Under the pieces are notes generated by a model. That model was not told where the DNA came from. It saw only the letters and a list, made by a program, of their open reading frames with translations, and did no database searches. This document shows positions 26,614 through 35,421 of a DNA stretch of 64,000 nucleotides, piece by piece. The stretch spans positions 270,960 through 334,959 of the forward strand of contig FREU01000007.1 of the NCBI GenBank assembly GCA_900143615.1, in the 5' to 3' direction. A program made the position numbers and the translations under genes. The number at the start of each line of letters is the position of its first letter. Positions within the stretch are counted from its first letter, which is position 1. The stretch comes from Rhodobacteraceae bacterium Alg231-30 (lineage in GTDB: Bacteria > Pseudomonadota > Alphaproteobacteria > Rhodobacterales > Rhodobacteraceae).

Positions 26614-27354
26614 TCACAGCTGCTCCATCACCTCGTCGCTGGCCTCAAAGTTGGAGGTCACACGCTGCACATCATCGTCATCTTCCAGCGCATCAATCAG
26701 CTTCATCAGCTTCTGCATCCCCTCAAGATCCATGTCCGTGGTGGTGGTCGGCTTCCACACCAGCTTAGTGGATTCACTTTCGCCGAGGGTCGCTTCCAAA
26801 GCATTGGACACGTCATTCAGATCTGTGTCTTCACACCAGATAACATGACCGTCTTCGGTCGATTCAACGTCTTCCGCACCCGCTTCGATCGCCGCCTCAA
26901 ATACCGTATCCGCATCGCCAACGCTGGCCGGATAGGTCACTTCGCCTTTACGATCAAACATAAAGCCAACCGAGCCGGTTTCGCCAAGGTTGCCGCCGTT
27001 TTTGGTGAAGGTTGAACGCACAGTGGACGCCGTGCGGTTGCGGTTGTCGGTCATTGCCTCGACAATCACCGCCACGCCATTGGGGCCATAGCCCTCATAA
27101 CGGATTTCTTCGTAATCGTCGCCTTCGCCAGCAGTCGATTTCTTGATCGCGCGATCAATCACGTCCTTGGGGACAGATTGTGATTTGGCTTCTTTAACAG
27201 CCATGCGCAAACGCGGGTTTTTATCTGGATCGGGGTCGCCCATTTTGGCGGCGACGGTGATCTCTTTTGACAGTTTCGAAAACAGCTTCGAGCGAACGGC
27301 GTCCTGACGCCCTTTGCGATGCTGAATATTTGCCCATTTACTATGGCCGGCCAT
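26614..27354 (-). CDS. yebC: YebC/PmpR family regulator/translation factor, 246 aa
   Basis: Complete Yeb[20 protein letters not shown] is the diagnostic start, followed by the core [38 protein letters not shown] and the acidic C-terminal part [15 protein letters not shown]. Length 246 is normal. YebC proteins are known as DNA-binding regulators (PmpR type), and newer work links them to translation of proline-rich stretches. A broken copy of its 3' half lies at 24200-24510 beyond the kinase-like gene, and the region directly downstream has no terminator, in contrast to the broken copy. Confidence 0.96.
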   Translation of the reverse strand: MAGHSKWANIQHRKGRQDAVRSKLFSKLSKEITVAAKMGDPDPDKNPRLRMAVKEAKSQSVPKDVIDRAIKKSTAGEGDDYEEIRYEGYGPNGVAVIVEAMTDNRNRTASTVRSTFTKNGGNLGETGSVGFMFDRKGEVTYPASVGDADTVFEAAIEAGAEDVESTEDGHVIWCEDTDLNDVSNALEATLGESESTKLVWKPTTTTDMDLEGMQKLMKLIDALEDDDDVQRVTSNFEASDEVMEQL

Positions 27355-27495
27355 GTTTTGCCTCCGGGTATCTCTGCGCTCATCTACATTCTTGAAGGTT
27401 TCTATACGGCAAGCAGCCCAAGACCTGCAAGGCTTGCTTTATGCGCCCACCTGGGCTTGGATCATCCAAAACATAACAAACCCGCAGGGCCATCA

Positions 27496-29268
27496 ATGAC
27501 CACCGACCAGATTATCCTCTTTTGCCTGTTTGGCGGTGTCTTTGGCATGCTGCTCTGGGGGCGGTTTCGTTACGATCTAGTGGCCTTCTCCGCCCTGATG
27601 TTAGGTGTCGTCCTAGGTGTCGTGCCTGTTGATAACGCCTTTGCAGGCTTTGGTCACCCTGCCACCATCATCGTCGCCCTTGTGTTGGTGGTCTCCGCAG
27701 GCCTTGTGCGCTCAGGCGCTGTGTTTCTTATCACCCGCACACTGGTGGACAGCACCCGCGCCCTTGGCAGCCACATTGCAATCATTGGCACCATCGGGGC
27801 TGTGCTGTCGGCTTTCATGAACAACGTGGCTGCGTTGGCCCTGCTGATGCCCGTGGACGTACAGACCGCCCGCAAGGCCGGTCGCAGCCCCGCCAAATCT
27901 CTGATGCCGCTCAGCTTTGCCACCATACTCGGCGGCATGGCCACACTCATCGGTACACCGCCCAACATCATCATAGCCTCGATCCGCGAAGAGGCATTGG
28001 GCGAGCCGTTCAAGATGTTTGATTTTGCCCCTGTGGGTGGCCTGACCGCGATTGCGGGCCTTGCCTTTGTTGCCCTCATCGGCTGGCGTCTGATCCCTGA
28101 GCGCGAAGATGCAGGCAAAAAGGTCAGCGAGCTGGGCCAATATATCGCCGAACTCACCATCCCCGCCGAGAGCAAACTCATCGGTCAACGTCTGTCCGAG
28201 TTGGACAAAACCGCCGAAGAGAGCGACGTGGCCGTGATTGGCCTGATCCGCAAGGGCGAGCGGATGTATGGCGCCTCGCGCAATCGCGCGCTGCGCGAGG
28301 GCGACGCGCTGGTGATCGAGGCACGTCCCGACGCGCTGGATGAATTCCGCTCGGCGCTGTCGCTGAATTTCTCAGATGAGAAGCGCGAGGAACAGCTCAA
28401 AGCCGCAGGCGCAGGTCTGGAAGTCATCGAAGTTGTGGTACCGGATCACGCACGCATTGCAGGCAAGACCGCTCAGGCTGTGGGGCTGGCATGGCGCCAA
28501 GGTGCGATCCTGATGGGGATTTCCCGCGAAGGTCGCCGCATCCGCACCCAAATCCGCAAAACGATTGTACGCCCCGGTGACATCCTTCTGATCCTTGCCC
28601 CCAAAGATCGTGGCGCAGATGTGACAGACTGGCTCGGGTGTCTGCCACTTGCCGATCGTGGCCTTGTGGTCACTGCCAATTCCAAAATCTGGATGGCAAT
28701 TGGCATGTTTGTCGGCGCGGTCGCCGCCGCTTCAGTGGGCCTCATCTATCTGCCGATCGCGCTGGGACTGGTCGTTATCGCCTATGTGCTGACCAAGATT
28801 GTGCCGATCTCCGAGCTCTACACCCACATCGAATGGCCGGTGGTTGTGCTGCTCGGCTCAATGATCCCCTTGGGCGCTGCACTCGATAGTTCTGGCGGCA
28901 CAGCATTGATTGCCAACGCGCTGGTCTCTCTGACAGCAGGCTTCCCTGCATGGGCTGTATTGACTGTCTTGATGCTGGTCACCATGACGCTGTCCGATGT
29001 GCTCAACAACACCGCCACCACCATCGTCGCCGCCCCTGTGGGCATCCAGATGGCACAGTCCATGGGGGTGTCGGCTGATCCCTTCCTGATGGCAGTGGCT
29101 GTGGCAGCCTCATCGGCCTTCCTCACCCCCATCGGGCACAAGAACAACACTCTTATCCTTGGACCTGGCGGCTACAGCTTTGGTGACTACTGGCGCATGG
29201 GACTACCTCTGGAGATCCTCGTGGTCGCCGTCTCGATCCCATCCATTTTGGTGTTCTGGCCGCTATAA
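27496..29268 (+). CDS. SLC13/DASS-type permease with two TrkA-C domains, 590 aa
   Basis: I start at the ATG at 27496 (MTTDQIILFCLFGGVFGML); the frame is open further upstream but overlaps the divergent yebC. Membrane segments at both ends enclose two soluble regulatory domains of the TrkA-C (RCK) type at about residues 200-370 (ESKLIGQRLSELD ... RALREGDALVIEARPD and ARIAGKTAQAVGL ... RPGDILLILAPKD). Transporter motifs are TLIGTPPNIIIAS and SDVLNNTATTIVAAP, repeated ends of the family. It imports anions such as sulfate or dicarboxylates with sodium; the exact substrate is unknown. Confidence 0.88.
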   Translation: MTTDQIILFCLFGGVFGMLLWGRFRYDLVAFSALMLGVVLGVVPVDNAFAGFGHPATIIVALVLVVSAGLVRSGAVFLITRTLVDSTRALGSHIAIIGTIGAVLSAFMNNVAALALLMPVDVQTARKAGRSPAKSLMPLSFATILGGMATLIGTPPNIIIASIREEALGEPFKMFDFAPVGGLTAIAGLAFVALIGWRLIPEREDAGKKVSELGQYIAELTIPAESKLIGQRLSELDKTAEESDVAVIGLIRKGERMYGASRNRALREGDALVIEARPDALDEFRSALSLNFSDEKREEQLKAAGAGLEVIEVVVPDHARIAGKTAQAVGLAWRQGAILMGISREGRRIRTQIRKTIVRPGDILLILAPKDRGADVTDWLGCLPLADRGLVVTANSKIWMAIGMFVGAVAAASVGLIYLPIALGLVVIAYVLTKIVPISELYTHIEWPVVVLLGSMIPLGAALDSSGGTALIANALVSLTAGFPAWAVLTVLMLVTMTLSDVLNNTATTIVAAPVGIQMAQSMGVSADPFLMAVAVAASSAFLTPIGHKNNTLILGPGGYSFGDYWRMGLPLEILVVAVSIPSILVFWPL

Positions 29269-29288
29269 ATCGCAGCCAGAGTGCAGCC

Positions 29289-29681
29289 TCAGCCCGCAAC
29301 CTGTCGCGCATACTCCTCAGCATCAAACCAGCCACGTGAGGCGGCAACTTTGCCGTCCTCATTAAGCTCCCATTCTTCCCAGCCACGAATGTTTAAAGGA
29401 TTACCAGTACCAGCATCATGTCCCGTGAACGTCCAGACAAAGACCGCATGATTTCCAGCAAGCCGAATATCATCACAGCTCAGAACCAGATCCGGCACAT
29501 CCGCATAGAACCCCGCGGCCATATCCTGCACCCGCGCGCGCCCTTCCCAAGGCTCACCGCGGTTAATCACGATCCCTCCGGCCTCGGCGTAAAAACTCGC
29601 CACCGCCGCTGGATCACCGGAATTCCACGCTGCTGTATAATCTTGTGCCGCTTGGGCCACGGCCTCAAAAGTCAGTCCCAT
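29289..29681 (-). CDS. SnoaL/NTF2-like protein, 130 aa
   Basis: The ATG at 29681 (MGLTFEAVAQAAQDY) has GGAGGGGG four bases upstream, which decides this start over one 17 codons earlier. A single NTF2-like cone: AWNSGDPAAVASFYAEAGGIVINRGEPWEGRARVQDM and GHDAGTGNPLNIRGWEEWELNEDGKVAASRGWFD are typical for SnoaL-like proteins, which are isomerases, dehydratases or binding proteins for small hydrophobic molecules. The partner and substrate cannot be told. It converges with the SLC13 permease gene 20 bp away. Confidence 0.82.
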   Translation of the reverse strand: MGLTFEAVAQAAQDYTAAWNSGDPAAVASFYAEAGGIVINRGEPWEGRARVQDMAAGFYADVPDLVLSCDDIRLAGNHAVFVWTFTGHDAGTGNPLNIRGWEEWELNEDGKVAASRGWFDAEEYARQVAG

Positions 29682-29776
29682 TTTACCCCCTCCACTCACA
29701 AAACCCGACCACCTTGCACCATTTCGGCACAAAACGCTTGAGACAATTTGGCGGAAGTTTGAGAGGCGAAAACCGC

Positions 29777-29809
29777 ACCGTCGTGATACCGACGCAATAC
29801 CGACGCGAT
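29777..29809. repeat. Three tandem 11-bp units downstream of maeB
   Basis: ACCGTCGTGAT, ACCGACGCAAT and ACCGACGCGAT follow each other without a gap, then ACAG. The same unit type occurs at 58379-58411 behind another gene. The spacing of 11 bp is close to one helical turn. Confidence 0.65.
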
Positions 29810-29812
29810 ACA

Positions 29813-29848
29813 GCCCCCGAAATCCACCGATTTCGAGGGCCTATTTTT
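29813..29848 (+). terminator. Hairpin with T tract after the 11-bp repeats
   Basis: GCCCCCGAAATC (29813-29824) pairs with GATTTCGAGGGC (29829-29840), one mismatch, 4-nt loop, followed on the plus strand by TATTTTT (29842-29848). On the minus strand it lies directly behind the maeB stop but without a T tract. It may stop maeB transcripts as a stable hairpin and any plus-strand read-through more efficiently. Confidence 0.55.
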
Positions 29849-32126
29849 AGCCGTAAGTCGACACCGTGGTGCCCGCCAAGGCCGCGATATTCAGCAATCC
29901 ACGCACAGTAATGGACGGCGTCACAATCTGCGCACGGTTGCCCATGCCCATCAGGATCGGCCCCACTTCCAGACCGTCCGCAACAGACTTCAAAATGTTG
30001 CGCGCAGCCCCTGCCGCATCAGTGTTTGAGTAGACCAACACATTGGCTTTGCCCGTCAAACGACCACCAGGGAACAGACGTTCGCGCAACTCTGGATCAA
30101 GTGCCGCATCAGTCTGCATCTCGCCCTCATACTCAAAATCAACGTCGTGCTGATCCAGAATTTCCAACGCACCGCGCATAATGCGACCCGAGTTGCTATC
30201 CAGATTTCCGAACTGGCTGCCTGAACACAATGCAATCTTTGGCGTCACCCCAAAACGACGCACATGCCGCGCCGCTGCAATCACGGTTTCCGCCACCTGC
30301 TCAGACGTAGATTCCATATGAATATGAGTGTCCGCCAAGAACAATGGCCCCTTATCAAGAATGATCAGAGACAAGGACGCGGTTGGATGAAGCTTTTGGT
30401 TTTGAAGCACTTCCGTGACATAGCGAAGGTGCCAGCGGTACTCACCAAAGGTACCACAAATCATACTATCCGCATCACCGCGTTCCACGGCAATGGCGGC
30501 AATCGCGGTGCTGTTTGTGCGCAAAATCGCCTTGGCACTGTCAGGGCTCACGCCTTGGCGGCGCAGCTTGTTGTGATAGGTTGTCCAATAGTCGCGGTAG
30601 CGCTCGTCAAACTCTGGGTTGATCAACTCAAAGTCTTTGCCGGGGCGGATTTTCAAACCTGTACGTTTGAGACGATGCTCAACGACTTCCGGACGTCCGA
30701 TCAGAATTGGCGTATCAAGGCTCTCTTCGATCATAGTTTGGGCGGCCCGCAACACACGTTCGTCCTCGCCTTCCGCAAACACAATCTTACGACGGCTCAT
30801 ACTGGCCGCTTCATAGACAGGGCGCATAATCATCGAGGAACGGAAGACCTGCGCCTCTAGTCGCTCTTCATAGGCCATCAAATCAATTTCTTTGGTCGCC
30901 ACACCGGACTCCACAGCAGCACGCGCCACAGCAACCGCAATGGTTGGCAACAGTCGCGGATCAAAAGGCTTTGGAATCAAATACTCAGGACCAAACAAGA
31001 GCTGCTCACCACGGTACGCCTGTCCGACCTCCGCACTGGTCGTTTCTCGCGCCAGACCGGCAATTGCCTCAACGCACGCCAGCTTCATCGCATCGTTGAT
31101 CTCGGTTGCGCCAGCGTCCAGCGCCCCACGGAAGATAAACGGGAAACACAAAACGTTGTTCACTTGGTTCGGATAGTCTGACCGCCCCGTCGCTATCAAA
31201 GCCCCTGGCGCTGCTTCTCGCGCTTCCTCGGGCATAATTTCCGGCGTCGGGTTGGCCAACGCAAAGATGATCGGATCATCGTTCATCTGCGCAACCATTT
31301 CTTTGGTCAGCAAACCCGGGCCAGACACGCCAAGGAACAGATCCGCGCCTTCCATGGCTTCCATCACCGAGCGTTTTTCGGTGGGCTGCGCGAATTCTTT
31401 TTTCTCAGCCGTCAGATCATTGCGCTGGGTATGCACAACACCTTTGCTGTCCAACATTAGGATGTTTTCATGCTGCACGCCCATGGTCATCAGCATCTTA
31501 AGACATGCAATGCCCGCAGCCCCCGCGCCTAGCGCGACAACCTTGATATCTTCAACGTTTTTCTTGGCCACAATCAAGGCGTTATAAGCCGCTGCTGCAG
31601 CAACAATCGCCGTGCCGTGCTGGTCATCATGAAACACCGGAATATTCATGCGTTCCTTGCAGATACGTTCAACCAGGAAACAGTCCGGCGCCTTGATGTC
31701 TTCGAGATTCACCGCGCCAAAGGTCGGCTCCAAACGGCACACCAGATCGGCCAGCTTCTCGGGATCAGGTTCGTTGACCTCAATGTCAAAACAGTCAATG
31801 CCCGCAAACTTCTTAAACAGAACAGCCTTACCTTCCATCACCGGCTTACTGGCCTGAGCGCCAATATTGCCCAATCCCAAAACGGCAGTCCCATTTGAAA
31901 TCACGGCGACCAGATTGCCCTTGGCCGTATAGCGCGAAGCATCTGCTGGATTTTTTTCAATCTCAACGCAGGCTTCCGCAACACCGGGGCTATAGGCATT
32001 ACTCAAATCGCGGCCAGTTGTCATCGGCTTGGTTGCACGGATCTCCAGCTTACCCGGCTTGGGGAACTCGTGATACTTTAGCGCCTCTTGGCGTGCGTTT
32101 TCAGCTTTGGTCTTCTTGTCGCTCAT
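29847..32126 (-). CDS. maeB: NADP-dependent malic enzyme with phosphotransacetylase-like C-terminal domain, 759 aa
   Basis: The ATG at 32126 (MSDKKTKAENARQEALKYHEF) has GGAGAG upstream. Residues 1-430 are the malic enzyme: NAYSPGVAEACVEI, AVLGLGNIGAQASKPVMEGKAVLFKKFAGIDCFDIEV, DIKAPDCFLVERIC and VFHDDQHGTAIV, with the nucleotide-binding GAGAAGIACLKML. The C-terminal ~330 residues are a phosphate acetyltransferase-like domain (VFAEGEDERVLRAAQ, LIGRPEV) that in this class is regulatory. It decarboxylates malate to pyruvate and makes NADPH. Upstream by 30 bp is the GAPDH-like gene on the same strand, so the two may be cotranscribed. Confidence 0.95.
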   Translation of the reverse strand: MSDKKTKAENARQEALKYHEFPKPGKLEIRATKPMTTGRDLSNAYSPGVAEACVEIEKNPADASRYTAKGNLVAVISNGTAVLGLGNIGAQASKPVMEGKAVLFKKFAGIDCFDIEVNEPDPEKLADLVCRLEPTFGAVNLEDIKAPDCFLVERICKERMNIPVFHDDQHGTAIVAAAAAYNALIVAKKNVEDIKVVALGAGAAGIACLKMLMTMGVQHENILMLDSKGVVHTQRNDLTAEKKEFAQPTEKRSVMEAMEGADLFLGVSGPGLLTKEMVAQMNDDPIIFALANPTPEIMPEEAREAAPGALIATGRSDYPNQVNNVLCFPFIFRGALDAGATEINDAMKLACVEAIAGLARETTSAEVGQAYRGEQLLFGPEYLIPKPFDPRLLPTIAVAVARAAVESGVATKEIDLMAYEERLEAQVFRSSMIMRPVYEAASMSRRKIVFAEGEDERVLRAAQTMIEESLDTPILIGRPEVVEHRLKRTGLKIRPGKDFELINPEFDERYRDYWTTYHNKLRRQGVSPDSAKAILRTNSTAIAAIAVERGDADSMICGTFGEYRWHLRYVTEVLQNQKLHPTASLSLIILDKGPLFLADTHIHMESTSEQVAETVIAAARHVRRFGVTPKIALCSGSQFGNLDSNSGRIMRGALEILDQHDVDFEYEGEMQTDAALDPELRERLFPGGRLTGKANVLVYSNTDAAGAARNILKSVADGLEVGPILMGMGNRAQIVTPSITVRGLLNIAALAGTTVSTYG

Positions 32127-32156
32127 CGTTCTCTCCAAAAGTCCCCTCGGCAGGCG

Positions 32157-33155
32157 TCAACGCCGCCCCATATTTCTGGCCATATCCAACATGCGGTTGG
32201 AAAAGCCCCATTCATTGTCATACCAGCCGAACACCCGCAGTAGTCCGCCAACGGACACCGATGTTTCGCGCTCACTAATAATCAAGGATTCTGGTCGTGC
32301 GCGCAGGTCCGTGGACACCAGCGGCTTTTGCGTCCAGCCAATCAAATGTGCGCGCGCGGCTTCTGCGCGCAGCACTGTGTTCACCCGCTCAGCAGTGACA
32401 TCGCGCTCTGTCTGAATGGTCAGATCAATTGCGGACACGCTCGCCGTAGGGACACGAATTGCCCGCGCTTCAACCCGCCCTGCCAGATGTGGCAAAACAC
32501 TTCCGATCAGCTTTTGCGCGGACGTTGTCGTCGGCACCATCGACAAAGCCGCCGCACGGCTGCGTTCAAGATTAGCACGCGGTTTGTCCACCGTCGGCTG
32601 ACTACCGGTATAGCAATGAACCGTTGTCATATGCCCGCTGATAAGCCCAAAACCTTCGTCCAACACGCGTAGCAAAGGCGCAAGCGCGTTTGTGGTGCAT
32701 GACGCATTTGAAATTATTTTGTGGTCGCCTAACTGCGCCTCATTTGCGCCCATGACCAACGTCACATCCGCTTCATCCGATGGGCCGGATATCAAGACAG
32801 ACCGTGCGCCCGCCGCCAGCCCGCGCTCAGCGATGGCACGAGAACCGGCCATTCCCGTGCATTCCAAAACCACATCTACCTGCGACAAATCCAATTGGCT
32901 GAGGTCCCGTTCTGCCGAGAACGGAATTTCCAGACCGTCAACCGACAAGAAACCCTCCCCGACAGCCACATCGCCGTTATAGGCGCCAAATACGCTGTCA
33001 AATTCAAACAGATATGCGCAGGCTTCAAGACTCTCGATGTCGTTGACACCAACGATTTCAAACTCTGGATGGTGTCCTTTGGACAGAATGCGCAACAGCG
33101 TCCGGCCAATACGACCAAACCCATTGATGAAAATCCTGATCTTACGCTCGCTCAT
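32157..33155 (-). CDS. Type I glyceraldehyde-3-phosphate dehydrogenase-like enzyme, 332 aa
   Basis: NAD-binding start INGFGRIGRTLLR, active-site SNASCTTNALAPLL with the catalytic Cys, HMTTVHCYTGSQPTVDKP, and the C-terminal WYDNEWGFSNRMLDMA, all GAPDH hallmarks; length 332 is normal. Some positions differ from the housekeeping type (SGPSDEADVTLVMGANE instead of the more usual SAPSKD...), so this may be a specialised paralog. It lies 30 bp upstream of maeB; the pairing suggests a role in gluconeogenic or NADPH-linked carbon flow, which is inference. Confidence 0.88.
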   Translation of the reverse strand: MSERKIRIFINGFGRIGRTLLRILSKGHHPEFEIVGVNDIESLEACAYLFEFDSVFGAYNGDVAVGEGFLSVDGLEIPFSAERDLSQLDLSQVDVVLECTGMAGSRAIAERGLAAGARSVLISGPSDEADVTLVMGANEAQLGDHKIISNASCTTNALAPLLRVLDEGFGLISGHMTTVHCYTGSQPTVDKPRANLERSRAAALSMVPTTTSAQKLIGSVLPHLAGRVEARAIRVPTASVSAIDLTIQTERDVTAERVNTVLRAEAARAHLIGWTQKPLVSTDLRARPESLIISERETSVSVGGLLRVFGWYDNEWGFSNRMLDMARNMGRR

Positions 33156-33283
33156 GGCGGATTTCCTACAACTCCCCGAGCGGCTAATTGACTGGTTTTA
33201 CCCCCAAAAGGCCAGCCCAAAAGCAATGGAGAAGCGGCCTCTTGCGCAATGTTAACGCTATCAATCGCAAGCAAATTACCCCA

Positions 33284-33311
33284 GACCAGTTTTCATGTGC
33301 GAAAACTGGTC
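33284..33311. repeat. Perfect 11-bp inverted repeat upstream of the GAPDH gene
   Basis: GACCAGTTTTC (33284-33294) and GAAAACTGGTC (33301-33311) are perfect arms with a 6-nt loop. It stands 95 bp downstream of allE and 129 bp upstream of the GAPDH start. No T tract follows, so it may end allE transcription weakly or serve as a protein-binding dyad for the GAPDH-maeB promoter. Confidence 0.5.
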
Positions 33312-33406
33312 AAAGATCCACAACCACGCCCTTTCCAAACGCCAAATTCCCGCAGCAAAAGGACTTAATAATCGCCCGATGCGCGTGACCACGCTCAGAT
33401 GAGGGA

Positions 33407-34228
33407 TCAACGCAATGTCATATGCCGGTTTACGTCTTTGTACAGCAAATAGCGGAATTTCCCGGGTCCACCTGCATAACACGCCTGCGGGCAAAACGCG
33501 CGCAGCCACATATAGTCTCCGGCCTCGACCTCTACCCAGTCCTGATTAAGCCGATAGACCGCTTTTCCCTCTAACACATACAAACCGTGTTCCATCACAT
33601 GGGTTTCGGCAAAAGGGATAACCCCACCAGGTTCAAACGTGACAATATTCACATGCATATCATGACGCATGTCGTCCGGTTGAACAAAACGGGTTGTGGC
33701 CCATTTTCCGTCCGTGTCTGGCATCTCGTTTGGCGCGTGGTCCCGCTCGTTGGTGACAAATGGCGTGGGGGCTTCGATGCCCTCCACCGGCTCATATGCC
33801 TTGCGCACCCAATGAAACTTGGCCACAGCATCACTTTCATTGCGCAACGTCCACTGACACCCCGCAGGCAGGTAGGCATACCCCCCTTCGCCCAATTCAT
33901 GCTGCACGCCCTCAATGGACACAACCACCTGTCCCTGAACGACAAACAATACCCCTTGTGCTTGTGGGTCCAATTCGGGGCGTTCACTACCGCCCCCAGG
34001 ACTGACCTCGGTAATGTAGTGCGAAAACGTTTCTGCAAATCCACTGAGCGGACGGGCTATCACCCAAGTGCGTGCATCGTCCCAAAACGGCAAATTCGAT
34101 GTCACGATGTCGGTCATGGTGCCACGCGGAATGACGGCATAAGCATCTGTAAAGACAGCGCGGTCGGTTAGCAGCTGGGTTTGGGGCGGTAATCCGCCCT
34201 GCGACGCGTAATATGTGGGCTTGGACAT
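33407..34228 (-). CDS. allE: (S)-ureidoglycine aminohydrolase, 273 aa
   Basis: Bicupin of the AllE/YlbA type. The first cupin has GGGSERPELDPQAQGVLFVVQG and the second FEPGGVIPFAETHVMEHGLYVLEGKAVYRLNQDWVEVEAGDYMWLRAFCPQACYAGG, where Glu-His-Gln residues bind manganese; the close C-terminal YLLYKDVNRH is conserved. The enzyme takes ureidoglycine from allantoate breakdown and releases ammonia to give ureidoglycolate, part of purine use as a nitrogen source. No other purine catabolic gene lies in this window. Confidence 0.88.
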   Translation of the reverse strand: MSKPTYYASQGGLPPQTQLLTDRAVFTDAYAVIPRGTMTDIVTSNLPFWDDARTWVIARPLSGFAETFSHYITEVSPGGGSERPELDPQAQGVLFVVQGQVVVSIEGVQHELGEGGYAYLPAGCQWTLRNESDAVAKFHWVRKAYEPVEGIEAPTPFVTNERDHAPNEMPDTDGKWATTRFVQPDDMRHDMHVNIVTFEPGGVIPFAETHVMEHGLYVLEGKAVYRLNQDWVEVEAGDYMWLRAFCPQACYAGGPGKFRYLLYKDVNRHMTLR

Positions 34229-34381
34229 AGTCTATCGATCCTAAGGGAGTACCGTACAATCAAACGCTGATCCAACAGAGAGTCCAACATCAAAGCAGGT
34301 GATTGCCGCTAAAGGAGTGTCACGTTTTTTTTGAAAATACGACGGACGTTTTCAAACCAACACTTAAACCCAACCGATGTC

Positions 34382-35041
34382 CTACAGTGGCTCAATCAAC
34401 TCTGAACCTGAAGCCCGATTAGAGTTCACCGCCCGATCCACTTGATGAAAGGTCAACAGATCCTCATCCGCCGCAGCCATCAATTTGGCCGCCCCGTGCC
34501 CCTCTTCGCCAAGCCACAATGCCCAGTCTTCCGGCGACACAATCACCGGCATACGGTGATGAATACGCGACATGCTCTCGTTAGCCCCAGTCGTCACCAT
34601 CGCGCAGGTTGTGAAGTGCAAATCATCTTGATGCCACTCTTGCCAAACACCTGCCATCGCCAATGGGGCATCACCACGAATGTACCAAGGCCAACGCACG
34701 CCAGCGTCATCTTTGGTCCATTCATAAAACCCGCTCACGGGGATCAGACACCGCCGCTCGCGACAGGCTGCTGAAAACGCGGGCTTTTCAGCCAAGGTTT
34801 CAGAACGCGCATTGATCAACAGCGGGCCATCGTTAGGCTTTTTGTACCACTTGGGAATAAACCCCCACCGCATCGCCACCAGCCGACGTCGCGCCGCATC
34901 TCCTTGCCCCAAAACCACATGAACATCGTTGGTCGGGCAAACATTATAGTTCGGAACGTTTGGCAAATTGTTGGCAGGACTGGCGGCAAACAATTGCGCC
35001 ATTGCGTCGGTTGGCAAAGTAATCGCAAAGCGTCCACACAT
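34382..35041 (-). CDS. SOS-response-associated protein, HMCES/YedK (SRAP) family, 219 aa
   Basis: The protein starts MCGRFAIT: Cys2 becomes the catalytic residue after removal of Met. Other SRAP features are NVCPTNDVHVVL (Asn near 34), NARSETLAEKPAF, CLIPVSGFYEW with the conserved Glu and the STCAMVTTGANESMSRIHHRMPVI segment with the His. HMCES proteins form a thiazolidine cross-link with abasic sites in single-stranded DNA and protect them. Its ATG overlaps the stop of the DUF1992 gene upstream (TGATG), so translation is coupled. Confidence 0.93.
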   Translation of the reverse strand: MCGRFAITLPTDAMAQLFAASPANNLPNVPNYNVCPTNDVHVVLGQGDAARRRLVAMRWGFIPKWYKKPNDGPLLINARSETLAEKPAFSAACRERRCLIPVSGFYEWTKDDAGVRWPWYIRGDAPLAMAGVWQEWHQDDLHFTTCAMVTTGANESMSRIHHRMPVIVSPEDWALWLGEEGHGAAKLMAAADEDLLTFHQVDRAVNSNRASGSELIEPL

Positions 35042-35346
35042 CAGCGATACCCTTTGCGCGCCATCCCGATACGCGCCTCCATCATCGACATGTCTTTCAT
35101 GATATCCTGCCGCTGTGTGCGATCCCCTGTTTCGCGTAGTTCCTCCCGCAGTTTCGCCAATTGTCGGGACAAGGTCACAAATTCCGGCGCACCGCCACTG
35201 TCTTTGACCAAACGGTTGATCAGCGCATTTTCCGGATCATCTTCGGGTGGCAAAGGCCGCCCCGCGCATTGCAGGTTTTGAAACTCACCCGCCGCCTCGG
35301 CCGCGCGGATGCGCTGTTCGATCAGATCAAAAAGCGGGTGTTCCAT
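35041..35346 (-). CDS. DUF1992 (DNAJC28-like) protein, 101 aa
   Basis: Matches DUF1992 over the full length: HPLFDLIEQRIRAAEAAGEFQNLQCAGRPLPPEDDP followed by helices (LAKLREELRETGDRTQR). These small proteins occur alone in bacteria and as part of DNAJC28 in animals; no function is established. Translationally coupled to the YedK-type gene downstream by a one-base overlap. A terminator of the 5'-nucleotidase gene lies just upstream, so its promoter must be in that short gap or the terminator leaks. Confidence 0.82.
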   Translation of the reverse strand: MEHPLFDLIEQRIRAAEAAGEFQNLQCAGRPLPPEDDPENALINRLVKDSGGAPEFVTLSRQLAKLREELRETGDRTQRQDIMKDMSMMEARIGMARKGYR

Positions 35347-35352
35347 TCCATC

Positions 35353-35390
35353 TCCAAAAGAAAACGCCCCGCCAGTTTCCGAGCGGGGAG
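35353..35390 (-). terminator. Rho-independent terminator after the 5'-nucleotidase gene
   Basis: On the minus strand CTCCCCGC (35390-35383) pairs with GCGGGGCG (35372-35365) around a 10-nt loop and is followed by TTTTCTTTT (35364-35356). It lies 31 bp after the stop codon. Confidence 0.85.
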
Positions 35391-35421
35391 TTCAAAGGTC
35401 AAGCCATCGCGCAAACGACGC

